A stretch of 48,726 nucleotides of DNA from Candidatus Peribacter sp. UBA6535 (GTDB lineage Bacteria > Patescibacteriota > Gracilibacteria > Peribacterales > Peribacteraceae): the NCBI GenBank assembly GCA_002436205.1, contig DJKT01000019.1:1-48726 (forward strand). Reading direction: 5' to 3'. Below the pieces are notes generated by a model, which did no database searches, was not told the DNA's origin, and saw only the letters and a program-made list of their open reading frames with translations. Both the position numbers and the translations under genes were made by a program. Positions 24,229-31,912 of this stretch are shown here, piece after piece (position 1 is the stretch's first letter; every line of letters starts with the position of its first letter).

Positions 24229-24756
24229 GTGGACTTCACATCTCCTACATATATAGCTGCTCAAGTATTTGCCTTTCTTGCTATGGCTGCATTTACATGG
24301 AGTCAGCAATGCAAGAAACGCACACCTCTTCTTGTGTACATTATTCTAGGAAACTCACTCAACGCGGTTCACTTTTTCCTACTTGGTGCAGTGACAGGAA
24401 TGGTGCTGGCAATCATCGGTGCTGTACGGTTTGGAGTCTCTATATTTTCAACGAACAAGCTGTGGTTAACCTTCTTTCTTATTATTAACACAGTTGCTGC
24501 CTATTACGTTTTTGAGGGATACCTGCTTTCTGGTACATCGTATCTTGCTGCAACATTCATCATTATCTCTAGCTTCCTAAAATCTGACCACTGGATGAGA
24601 GTTGCGATTATTATTGGTGCATTTGGCTGGCTGGTATACGGTGTGTTAATCGGCTCTATTGTTGCAATAGTCTCAAATGCAATATTCCTTATCAGCAGCA
24701 TTACTGGTTGGTACAGACATGTGTACCTCGTAAAAAGTGTGCCAACTACGGTATAG
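24229..24756 (+). CDS. YgjV-family inner-membrane protein
   Basis: Product of 175 residues with about six membrane segments from GTG 24229. The succession of short helices, CKKRTPLLVYIILGNSLNAVHFFLLGAVTG and SSFLKSDHWMRVAIIIGAFGWLVYG match the YgjV (Imp-YgjV) family of small bacterial membrane proteins. The function is not established for the family. It is followed at once by the nucleotidyltransferase gene in the same cassette. Confidence 0.65.
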   Translation: MDFTSPTYIAAQVFAFLAMAAFTWSQQCKKRTPLLVYIILGNSLNAVHFFLLGAVTGMVLAIIGAVRFGVSIFSTNKLWLTFFLIINTVAAYYVFEGYLLSGTSYLAATFIIISSFLKSDHWMRVAIIIGAFGWLVYGVLIGSIVAIVSNAIFLISSITGWYRHVYLVKSVPTTV

Positions 24757-24765
24757 TTGGTATGT

Positions 24766-25497
24766 ATGAGTATTAAAAAGCTGCCACTCACAAAAAAGGA
24801 GCAAGAGAAGTATGCAACCCTTGTAGAAAAAGAGGTTAAAAGACTAGAAAAGAAAAAGGATGTTGTCAGCATTCTCATTGGTGGCTCTTTTGCTCGTAAT
24901 GAGCTGACAAAAGGCTCTGACATTGATTTCATACTTGTTACAAAAACTGGAGATTCACCAATTGAGGAAAGAAAAACCATTGAGGACATTCCTGTTGAAT
25001 GGTTTTCAATTTCAAAGAAAGCTGCCAATACTGCACTTAAAGAAGAGGCAAAGAGTGTGAATCGGTTTATCAGCGGTGTGCTTGCTGGCTGCAAGTTTGT
25101 ATCAGGAGACAAAACGGTTGCGGAGTAGATAATCAAATCAGCACAAAAGACCCTGAAATTAAAAGTGCCACCTTTGAGCAAAGAAGAACGTAGTGGATTA
25201 CTGTTCTTTCTTGGCAGAAGTCCCGAACAGGAAATACGGCTACAAGAGCGCAATCAACATGTTGCTACGAGTTTGCGGATGAACCACAAGCTGTTTACCT
25301 GTTTTGAATTAGCACACAGGCTAGAGGGGCAGGCATTACCTTCATATAAATCGTGGGATGATAACCTCCCCCACCTCAAAAACAGAACAATGGCGAAGTT
25401 ACTTAAAAATGCATCATATCCAAGCAAACCCGATACAAAATTCAAATATTGGTCTAAATTAGTGCGTTATACAAAGCAGCAACTAAAAGATGTATAG
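24766..25497 (+). pseudogene. Nucleotidyltransferase-domain protein interrupted by an in-frame TAG
   Basis: The first part has the MNT-type nucleotidyltransferase core GGSFARNELTKGSDIDF (GSF-x10-DxD). After GDKTVAE there is TAG (25126-25128), and the same frame continues without another stop for 122 codons (IIKSAQKTLKLKVPPLSKEER onward) through a helical C-terminal domain to 25497. That continuation reads as the rest of one protein of about 243 residues. It is either a gene broken by one mutation or one with amber readthrough; the C-terminal part has only a weak internal GTG (25165). Such proteins add nucleotides to small molecules or proteins, and the helical part could be HEPN-like. Confidence 0.65.
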
Positions 25498-25502
25498 TTG
25501 TG

Positions 25503-25562
25503 GACACAAACTCCTAGGCATAAAGCCCAAAAGTTCTAACTTCGCTTATTCGAGCGCACCAG
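25503..25562 (+). repeat. Cassette right-end repeat, copy 1
   Basis: A 60-bp sequence identical by eye to 26182-26241. It runs from GACACAAACTCC through CCCAAAAGTTCTAACTTC to CGAGCGCACCAG. The part AAGTTCTAACTT with the GCACCAG end resembles the T-arm and 3' end of a tRNA. Confidence 0.95.
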
Positions 25563-25565
25563 ATA

Positions 25566-25594
25566 TTGACATAATTAGACTTGTATACTATAAA
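25566..25594 (+). promoter_or_regulatory. Promoter of the small-protein/ACT cassette
   Basis: TTGACA (25566-25571), a 17-base spacer and TATAAA (25589-25594) lie just inside the cassette. The ATG at 25602 starts 7 bases later (leaderless). This excludes the TTG at 25581 as a start. Confidence 0.7.
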
Positions 25595-25601
25595 TAATAT
25601 T

Positions 25602-25799
25602 ATGAGTGATTTGATAGAAGAAGCACTGAAAGTAGTGGCTCAAATAAAGCAGATGGAGCAGGAAGGCAAACCCAGAGAACATATTGAGCTCGTAGCACAA
25701 CAGGCAAGGCAGCGACTCCATTCGCTTACTTTGATGCCACCAATGCATCCGGACATTCTTGAGTTCTGTGAGGTGCTAGAAAAATATTGTGTAAGATAG
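25602..25799 (+). CDS. Small helical protein of unknown function
   Basis: Product of 65 residues, helical, acidic at the start (MSDLIEEALKVVAQIKQMEQ), with PPMHPDILEFCEVLEKYC at the end. I recognise no family. The start is fixed by the promoter spacing. Four bases separate it from the ACT gene, so the two form a small operon within one cassette. Confidence 0.6.
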   Translation: MSDLIEEALKVVAQIKQMEQEGKPREHIELVAQQARQRLHSLTLMPPMHPDILEFCEVLEKYCVR

Positions 25800-25803
25800 G
25801 TGC

Positions 25804-26196
25804 ATGAATCCTGTAACCCTCGAACTGATGCGCGAAACGCTTGCTGTATGCAAGCTTCCCCCAAACGCTGATGCTCCAGACTGGCTGCCTAATACTGGCT
25901 TCGTATCATTAACACAAACGTCAGAGGAGCTTTCTATTGTGTGCGATCAAGATGCGATGCCAGACAATATAGAGAAAGAAGAAAACTGACGTGCATTGAA
26001 AGTACAGGGGAAACTGGATTTTGCTTTAACAGGTATTCTTTCCTCAATCGCCAACCCACTTGCAGATGCAAATATCAGCATCTTCGCCATATCCACATTT
26101 AATACTGACTATGTGCTTGTGCAGCAATCCACACTTGATAAAGCACTTAAGGTACTACAGGATGCGGGGCACACTGTTGTAGACACAAACTCCTAG
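25804..26196 (+). pseudogene. ACT-domain protein with an in-frame TGA at a Trp position
   Basis: The two in-frame halves together (130 residues plus the stop) match small ACT-domain proteins: LAVCKLPPNADAPDW and SLTQTSEELSIVC in the first half, RALKVQGKLDFALTGIL and ISIFAISTFNTDYVLV in the second. TGA (25987-25989) stands where relatives commonly have Trp before R-A/C-L-K/R-V, so a single TGG to TGA change explains it. ACT domains bind amino acids. The reading frame ends inside the right-end repeat. It is either a pseudogene or uses stop-codon readthrough; TGA is a normal stop elsewhere here. Confidence 0.7.
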
Positions 26197-26300
26197 GCAT
26201 AAAGCCCAAAAGTTCTAACTTCGCTTATTCGAGCGCACCAGCTAAATTATGGCTTAGTTAAGGCAAAGTAGAAACCACTGGAATAACAGGTTCGAACTTA
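26182..26300 (+). repeat. Complete cassette junction (right end directly joined to left end)
   Basis: 26182-26241 is the second copy of the 60-bp right end; from CACCAG on (26236-26300) it runs into a diverged left end (GGCTTAGTTAAGGC, GAAACCACTGGAATAACAGGTTCGAAC). The outer boxes TTCTAAC and GTTCGAA, and TTATTC/GAATAA further in, can pair, giving a long imperfect hairpin of about 100 bases. Confidence 0.75.
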
Positions 26301-26333
26301 TCCTTCCACTCTAAGTAATCCAATACCAAAAAA

Positions 26334-26804
26334 CTACAGTAAATAATCTGGTAAATCATTCCTGTGCTGCCCGATAATTCTGTGCACATCTTGAGCAGAC
26401 TCTTCTTTGTCATCATACCAGAACGCTCCAGCCGCAATTACATTAGCAAGCTCCTGCGCTAAAAGATCTACATCAAATGCTGTGGAGTTATCAGTGTTAA
26501 AGTCTTTCACTAATGTTTTTATTAAATCCAAGATGAGATCTTCCAAAGCTCCACCCTCCTTTGGAAATTTCGTTCTAAGTTTTTGCAAAGTGCTACCTGC
26601 ATCTCTTAAAAAATGTGACATACCATTTGAGTCTCCACCACTTCTTTCTCGAAGAATTGCATTCACTCCAAGTTGAGAAAAGTTAACTATCTGCTGAAGA
26701 TCATTTTTGGAATCTTCTTTATCTAAAAAAGAGGGATACCCAAAAGGGGTAACTCCCGACACACCGAGAAACGAACGATTACGTTGACTTTCTGAATTTG
26801 ACAT
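26334..26804 (-). CDS. Unknown protein in the last cassette
   Basis: Product of 156 residues: soluble, helical, with a disordered-looking Ser/Gly start (MSNSESQRNRSFLG) and an acidic helical middle. I recognise no family. ATG 26804 has TATAAT (minus strand, 26816-26811) 6 bases upstream, in the pattern of the other genes here. It lies just after the complete junction repeat and may be the cargo of a sixth cassette whose far end I cannot find. Confidence 0.5.
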   Translation of the reverse strand: MSNSESQRNRSFLGVSGVTPFGYPSFLDKEDSKNDLQQIVNFSQLGVNAILRERSGGDSNGMSHFLRDAGSTLQKLRTKFPKEGGALEDLILDLIKTLVKDFNTDNSTAFDVDLLAQELANVIAAGAFWYDDKEESAQDVHRIIGQHRNDLPDYLL

Positions 26805-26911
26805 ATAAATATTATATCATAGAAATTGTTTTTCTGCAATAAGAACAGTATTTCAATAATTGCTGGCCACCAAAAATGACATAGAGAAGTCTTTCTTCTT
26901 TATGCTAATCT

Positions 26912-28972
26912 ATGCGCATGGAGTTTTTTCTACAAGGGCTTACCTTCCCTCTTGTCACAACGTACGCAACACTGGCCATTGCTTGCCAGATTCTTTCGAT
27001 AGTCGTTATCGTGCTGCTGCTTTGCAGAAAGAGATTTCAAACTCCTCTTACATGGCTTTCTGATCGAAGCTTGCTTCTGATGTTCCTCGTTGCCCTTGCA
27101 GCAACTGGAGGGAGTTTGTTCTTTTCTGAGATAGCACTCTGGGCACCGTGCAAGTTATGTTGGTTCCAGCGTATTTTTATGTATCCACAGCTACTGCTAC
27201 TTACGTATGCACTGTGGAAGAAGGAGTGGAAGATACTGCCGTACGTTCTTATTTTGTCGATCATTGGTATCTGTATTTCTACATATCACTACGGAGAACA
27301 GATTCTTTCGATGCTAGATCCTATTGGTCATGACTCCGCAGAGCCTTGTGATCTTTCGGGGATCTCTTGCCGAGCAACGTACATCTTCGAATACGGATAC
27401 ATCACTATCCCTATGCTCGCGCTCACTGCATTCCTCTGCATTATACTACTCAGCACCACTGCATTACTCTTCAGAAAGAACGACAGCGTACAATCTGCAT
27501 CAGTGGATTCCCCTTCTTCTCAAGCACCGAGCGCACATACATCCCGTTTAAGCATTCTTGCTGTAGCACTAGCGGGTCTTTCGTTGATTGTTGCATTCAT
27601 CCCACGCTTCTTAGAATCTGAAGATACGGAGCTAAAGCTCACGCCAAAAGCACAACTAGAAACTATTAATGCAGTAGAAGGAATTCATTGGACGCATACA
27701 CCTGCAGCTCCATTGCCAATTAGTCGAACCGACCAGCGAAAAGTAGTGGTTGAGTGGGAGGCAACGGAAATGATTGGTGATTTAGATGCTGAATTGGGAT
27801 TGCAATATGAGTTCTGGGGATTTGAAGGAACTTCTCCCGGCCCAACTCTTCGCGTTCGACAAGGAGATCTGGTGGAACTGCGTCTCACGAATAATATCGA
27901 ATCCGAACATCCACATAATATCGATTTCCATTTCTCGACAGGCCCAGGTGGTGGAGCAAAGGCTCTCAATGTCGCACCAGGAGATACAGCCGTTGTACAT
28001 TTACGTGCTACTCACCCAGGGTTCTTTATGTATCATTGTGCAACACCCGATATTCCAACACATATTGCAAACGGAATGTATGGTGGCGTGATTGTGGATC
28101 CTATTAATACTCTTCCAGAAGTTGATCAGGAGTTTATAGTTGTACAGTCTGAGTTTTATACCGATGGAACGCAGGAAGGTTTGGCAGAACTAGATCTCGA
28201 CGCTCTCGATGCGGAGAATCCTTCTCATGTTGTATTCAATGGTGCAGTAGGTTCTCTTACGGGAGAAAACTCTCCATACGTGAATGTCGGTGATACCGTG
28301 AGACTTTATGTCTTGAATGCAGGTCCTCAGCTCATTTCTTCGTTCCATGTTATCGGAGAGATCTTTGATCGTGTCTATCGAGAGGCAGACTTGTACTCTC
28401 CACCAGGTAAAGGTATTCAATCAACACTGATCCCGGCAGGAGGGGCAGCAATCGTTGACTTCCTTATTGATGTACCCGGAACCTACATTTTGGTAGACCA
28501 TGCTATTGCGCGTGCTATTCACAAAGGTGCTATTGGAACAATCATTGCAGAAGGCCTAGATAATCTGGAGATATATGAATCATTTGCGACGGAAGAATGG
28601 GTAGATGGCCATACGCATGATGGTGAAGAGTCAGAACACGAACCAGAAGTAGAAGAAGAACCCGAAGAAGAGGAGCCTCTAGAAGCTGCTGAGAATGAAG
28701 TGATTGTAGAGATTATGAAAGGGTCTATGTTGAAAGATAATGACCCAACAAATGACTACAGTCCGAATGTTCTTACCATCCCTGCGGGAACTACCGTGAC
28801 ATGGATCAATAAAGATCGATCTGTACATACTGTTACCGCACGAAATCGCCTCTTTAACTCGGGGAATATGCGTAAGGGCAAGAAGTGGAGTTATACATTT
28901 ACGAAGCCAGGAGAATTTGATTATTACTGCATTCCTCATCCATGGATGGTTGGAAAGGTGATTGTGAAATAA
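26912..28972 (+). CDS. Fusion: DsbB-like membrane domain + copper nitrite reductase (NirK-type) + plastocyanin-like cupredoxin
   Basis: Product of 686 residues. Residues 1-185 form a DsbB-like membrane domain with the redox pair C80-x2-C83 (PCKLCWFQR) and a second pair C146/C153. A membrane helix near 212-232 follows. Residues about 255-565 form a two-domain multicopper oxidase with NirK ligands: HNIDFH (H335, D338, H340), MYHCATPD (H375, C376), H384 and M389 of HIANGMYG, and FHVIG (H479) as the third type 2 copper ligand. A Glu-rich linker (about 575-600) leads to a C-terminal cupredoxin with type 1 ligands H639, C673, H676 and M679. NirK reduces nitrite to NO; the cupredoxin could feed it electrons. 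It would be membrane-anchored with both copper modules outside. ATG 26918 is an alternative start. Confidence 0.85.
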   Translation: MRMEFFLQGLTFPLVTTYATLAIACQILSIVVIVLLLCRKRFQTPLTWLSDRSLLLMFLVALAATGGSLFFSEIALWAPCKLCWFQRIFMYPQLLLLTYALWKKEWKILPYVLILSIIGICISTYHYGEQILSMLDPIGHDSAEPCDLSGISCRATYIFEYGYITIPMLALTAFLCIILLSTTALLFRKNDSVQSASVDSPSSQAPSAHTSRLSILAVALAGLSLIVAFIPRFLESEDTELKLTPKAQLETINAVEGIHWTHTPAAPLPISRTDQRKVVVEWEATEMIGDLDAELGLQYEFWGFEGTSPGPTLRVRQGDLVELRLTNNIESEHPHNIDFHFSTGPGGGAKALNVAPGDTAVVHLRATHPGFFMYHCATPDIPTHIANGMYGGVIVDPINTLPEVDQEFIVVQSEFYTDGTQEGLAELDLDALDAENPSHVVFNGAVGSLTGENSPYVNVGDTVRLYVLNAGPQLISSFHVIGEIFDRVYREADLYSPPGKGIQSTLIPAGGAAIVDFLIDVPGTYILVDHAIARAIHKGAIGTIIAEGLDNLEIYESFATEEWVDGHTHDGEESEHEPEVEEEPEEEEPLEAAENEVIVEIMKGSMLKDNDPTNDYSPNVLTIPAGTTVTWINKDRSVHTVTARNRLFNSGNMRKGKKWSYTFTKPGEFDYYCIPHPWMVGKVIVK

Positions 28973-29052
28973 GGATTCAGGTAGTGATCTATATCACCGT
29001 ATAGCCCCCGTGTGCATTGCTCGGAATGATCTGATCCTTTTTACTTAAAGAG

Positions 29053-29322
29053 ATGTCTGGAAAGAAGTCTGTCACCTTCTCTTTGTTCGCACCAGAGGCT
29101 ACTTCAGTTTCTGTAGCCGGTTCTTTTAATGGGTGGCAGATCGACAAGCACCCAATGAAGCAAAAGAAGGACGGAAACTGGACCAAAAAGACTTCACTTC
29201 CAATCGGACGACACGAGTATCAATTTGTCATAAATGGAGAAATATGGGAGAGTGATAAAAATGCAGAGAAGTATTGTCCAAATGACCACGGAGGCATGAA
29301 TGCTGTCATTGTCCTTGAATAG
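29053..29322 (+). CDS. CBM48/AMPK-type glycogen-binding domain protein
   Basis: Product of 89 residues, a single E-set domain. VTFSLFAPEATSVSVAGSFNGW, the PIGRHEYQFVINGEIW core and a final NAVIVLE strand match the family 48 carbohydrate-binding modules seen in AMPK beta subunits and at the N-terminus of branching enzymes. It has no catalytic part, so it would bind glycogen, perhaps bringing enzymes to it. It is the first gene of the glycogen operon. Confidence 0.85.
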   Translation: MSGKKSVTFSLFAPEATSVSVAGSFNGWQIDKHPMKQKKDGNWTKKTSLPIGRHEYQFVINGEIWESDKNAEKYCPNDHGGMNAVIVLE

Positions 29323-29459
29323 CGGAAATCTCTGCTGAGGCAAAAATAGAATGTAAACGAGACCACAGTTTTACATATGCGCATCTATCTGGAGATGTGT
29401 TGTTCCGCTATACTTATCTGATCCCTTTGCATGGGATTCACTGTAAAAAACCAATATAT

Positions 29460-30668
29460 ATGTCAATGCACAGCCTCATGTTCGGCTGGGAGTATCCCCC
29501 ACTTCATCTTGGAGGATTGGGTGTTGCATGTCAGGGTCTTGTGCGAGGACTACTCGGAAACGGTGTAAAGGTGACACTGATCCTTCCTCATGAATCAGAA
29601 ACCGACGATGCGGAAGTGCGGTTTCCTACTGATGAGTTTATACAGAAGCTGAGGGTCTGCAGCATGCTGCAACCGTACAACACGTTTGAATCTTTTGAAG
29701 CAAACATCCGCAAGGTTCCCAAAAATAAGAAGGATGTCTACGGGAACGATTTGGGTGAAGCGATTTCCAACTACACAGAGATGAGTGTAAAGATGACAGA
29801 GGATCTGAATCCAGACGTTGTCCACTGCCATGACTGGATGACGTATGAGGCAGGAAGGAGATCTGCTGAACATCACAATGTGCCTATGGTTGCCCACATT
29901 CATGCGACAGAGCTCGACCGCACAAACAACGCTCCCAATGAGTATATCTACCAGAAAGAACGCATGGGCTTTGAAGCAGCGGATAGAATTATCGCCGTCA
30001 GTAATTACACAAAAAATGTCCTAGTAGAACACTACGGTATTGCACTGGAGAAAATATCAGTCGTCCACAATGGCTCTGCGGATATGCCACCATCGCATGA
30101 GCTTTTGGAATTTAAGCGAACACAAAAGAAGCAGCACCCACTCGTCCTCTTTCTTGGAAGACTTGTCACACAAAAAGGAGCCGTGCAATTTTTGGAGATG
30201 GCTTCCATCGTGCATCAGACAAAACCAGAAGTAAACTTTGTGATGGCCGGAGACGGGCACATGTTTGAAGAACTCGTAGACTTAAGCTGTAAGTTTGGTT
30301 TGCAGGACTCTGTAATCTTTGCCGGCAAGGTGGGATCTATGGAGGCAAAGCAACTGTATACACAAGCAGACTGCTTTGTAATGCCTTCTATTTCAGAACC
30401 ATTCGGTCTCGTAGCTCTCGAAGCAATATCTCATGGAACTCCGGTAATTCTCTCACGCCAATCAGGCGCTGCAGAAGTCGTTGATGATTGTTTCCAAGTT
30501 GATTTTTGGGATACGGCAAAAATGGCCGACTGTGTACTGACTATACTCAGAGAAGAGCCACTCGCACATCAGCTACGATCGTACGCACCGCGCATACTCA
30601 ATAAACTCACCTGGCAACGCCAGGCGTCACACGTTCAATCAGTCTATACAGACCTCATTCACTGTTAA
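29460..30668 (+). CDS. Glycosyltransferase (GT-B; glycogen-synthase-like)
   Basis: About 402 residues from ATG 29460; a TTG at 29397 is in frame upstream. The start MFGWEYPPLHLGGLGVACQGL has the K/GxGG-like nucleotide-sugar loop of starch/glycogen synthases. Then come VVHCHDWMT, HIHATELDR, FLGRLVTQKG and the GT4/GT5 donor site SEPFGLVALEA (E-x7-E). It probably lengthens an alpha-glucan from a nucleotide-glucose donor. The GH57 gene begins 2 bases after its stop. GT4 enzymes with other acceptors cannot be excluded, but the context favours glycogen. Confidence 0.8.
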   Translation: MSMHSLMFGWEYPPLHLGGLGVACQGLVRGLLGNGVKVTLILPHESETDDAEVRFPTDEFIQKLRVCSMLQPYNTFESFEANIRKVPKNKKDVYGNDLGEAISNYTEMSVKMTEDLNPDVVHCHDWMTYEAGRRSAEHHNVPMVAHIHATELDRTNNAPNEYIYQKERMGFEAADRIIAVSNYTKNVLVEHYGIALEKISVVHNGSADMPPSHELLEFKRTQKKQHPLVLFLGRLVTQKGAVQFLEMASIVHQTKPEVNFVMAGDGHMFEELVDLSCKFGLQDSVIFAGKVGSMEAKQLYTQADCFVMPSISEPFGLVALEAISHGTPVILSRQSGAAEVVDDCFQVDFWDTAKMADCVLTILREEPLAHQLRSYAPRILNKLTWQRQASHVQSVYTDLIHC

Positions 30669-30670
30669 TC

Positions 30671-31912
30671 ATGAACCCTCGAATCTGTTTCTATTTCCAA
30701 GTGCATCAGCCCTACCGGCTGCGCGACCTACGCATCACGGAGGTCGGACACGGTGACGTGGACTACTTTGATGAGAGCAAGAACCATCAGATTTTTCGTA
30801 AGGTAGCAGAGAAATGCTATCTGCCTGCGAACGCACTGATGCTAGAAATGCTAGAGCAACACCCGGACTTTCATATCAGCTATAGTCTCTCCGGTGTATT
30901 TCTCGATCAATGTAAAGAGTACGGGCAAGACGTTTTGGAATCGTTTCAACGCCTTGCAGCGACCGGAAAAGTAGAGTTTCTTGCAGAGACGTACTACCAC
31001 TCACTCGCGAGTGTCGTATCGCTGGAAGAATACTGTGAGCAAGTAACAAAGCATGTGCGTACTATCGAAGAATTGTTTGGAATAACACCGAAGGTATTCC
31101 GCAATACCGAGCTGATTTACAACAACAAAATAGCACAGATCGCCCGCCTTATGGGCTTCAATGGAATTATTGCAGAGGGCACAGATGCGAATCTACAAGG
31201 AAGAAACCCCAATGATCCTTTTCGGCCACCGACATTTCGTCTTCCGGCACACAGAGAAAAAATTGTCCGTGAAAATCGTCCTCTGCCAAAAAGGGCACGC
31301 GATATAGCAGTGCTTCTCAAGAACTATAAACTGAGTGACGATGTGGCCTTCCGATTTTCTGATAAATCTTGGGTGGGATACCCTCTTGATGCCAACATGT
31401 TTACCGACTGGCTCATGAGTAGTGGTGGACAGAGTGTTAATCTCTTTATGGATTACGAAACGTTTGGAGAGCATCAATGGGAAGACACCGGTATCTTCGA
31501 TTTCCTCCGATCACTTCCTGCTATTTGGCAAGATAGAGGCATAAAAGCAGTTACCCCTTCACAGGTTATTGCGGATTGGAACAAAGATCACGCCCACGAA
31601 TATGACGTACACGACACTATCTCCTGGGCAGATATGGAACGCGATCTCTCTGCATGGACCGGTAATCATATTCAGGATGCCGCACTCCAATCGATCTACG
31701 CACTGGAAGATCAGGTAAAGATGACTGGTAACGTTCAACTGATTGAAGCGTGGCGAAGGCTACTGACTTCAGATCACTTCTACTACATGTGTACGAAATA
31801 CTGGAGTGATGGTGATGTGCACAAATACTTTAGCCCCTACGAATCCCCCTACGAAGCGTACCGACGTTACAGTCATGCGCTTGCTGATTTACGTTCCCGA
31901 CTCTCTGCGTAA
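30671..31912 (+). CDS. Glycoside hydrolase family 57 (alpha-amylase/4-alpha-glucanotransferase type)
   Basis: Product of 413 residues. The start MNPRICFYFQVHQPYRL holds the GH57 HQP motif. FLAETYYHSLASVV, the nucleophile region KVFRNTELIYNN (Glu) and the acid region FMDYETFGEH (Asp) are the conserved GH57 blocks. It acts on alpha-1,4-glucans in the cytoplasm, as amylase, transferase or branching enzyme. It shares one base (TAATG) with the GH15 gene and sits 2 bases after the glycosyltransferase, so all are one operon. Confidence 0.92.
   Translation: MNPRICFYFQVHQPYRLRDLRITEVGHGDVDYFDESKNHQIFRKVAEKCYLPANALMLEMLEQHPDFHISYSLSGVFLDQCKEYGQDVLESFQRLAATGKVEFLAETYYHSLASVVSLEEYCEQVTKHVRTIEELFGITPKVFRNTELIYNNKIAQIARLMGFNGIIAEGTDANLQGRNPNDPFRPPTFRLPAHREKIVRENRPLPKRARDIAVLLKNYKLSDDVAFRFSDKSWVGYPLDANMFTDWLMSSGGQSVNLFMDYETFGEHQWEDTGIFDFLRSLPAIWQDRGIKAVTPSQVIADWNKDHAHEYDVHDTISWADMERDLSAWTGNHIQDAALQSIYALEDQVKMTGNVQLIEAWRRLLTSDHFYYMCTKYWSDGDVHKYFSPYESPYEAYRRYSHALADLRSRLSA

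Noticed and set aside
24204..24488. Open frame starting ATG 24204
   Set aside because: It overlaps the YgjV-like gene in another frame and has no recognisable protein features.
24504..25253. Long minus-strand open frame (249 codons) opposite the YgjV and nucleotidyltransferase genes
   Set aside because: It lies antisense to two genes with recognised motifs, and its protein has no domain pattern.
25804..26196. Reassignment of TGA as Trp or Gly (alternative genetic code)
   Set aside because: Several genes end normally at TGA (for example 3999-4001 and 10524-10526) and long conserved genes have no internal TGA, so the standard code fits.
20572..26300. CRISPR array
   Set aside because: The repeats are few, 60-67 bp long, irregularly spaced by whole genes and have no short spacers or cas genes.
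20572..26300. Firm assignment as an integron
   Set aside because: The right boxes vary (GTTAGAA, GGTAGAA, GATAGAA, GTTCGAA), gene orientation is mixed, and no integrase is in the window, so attC identity is kept only as a hypothesis.
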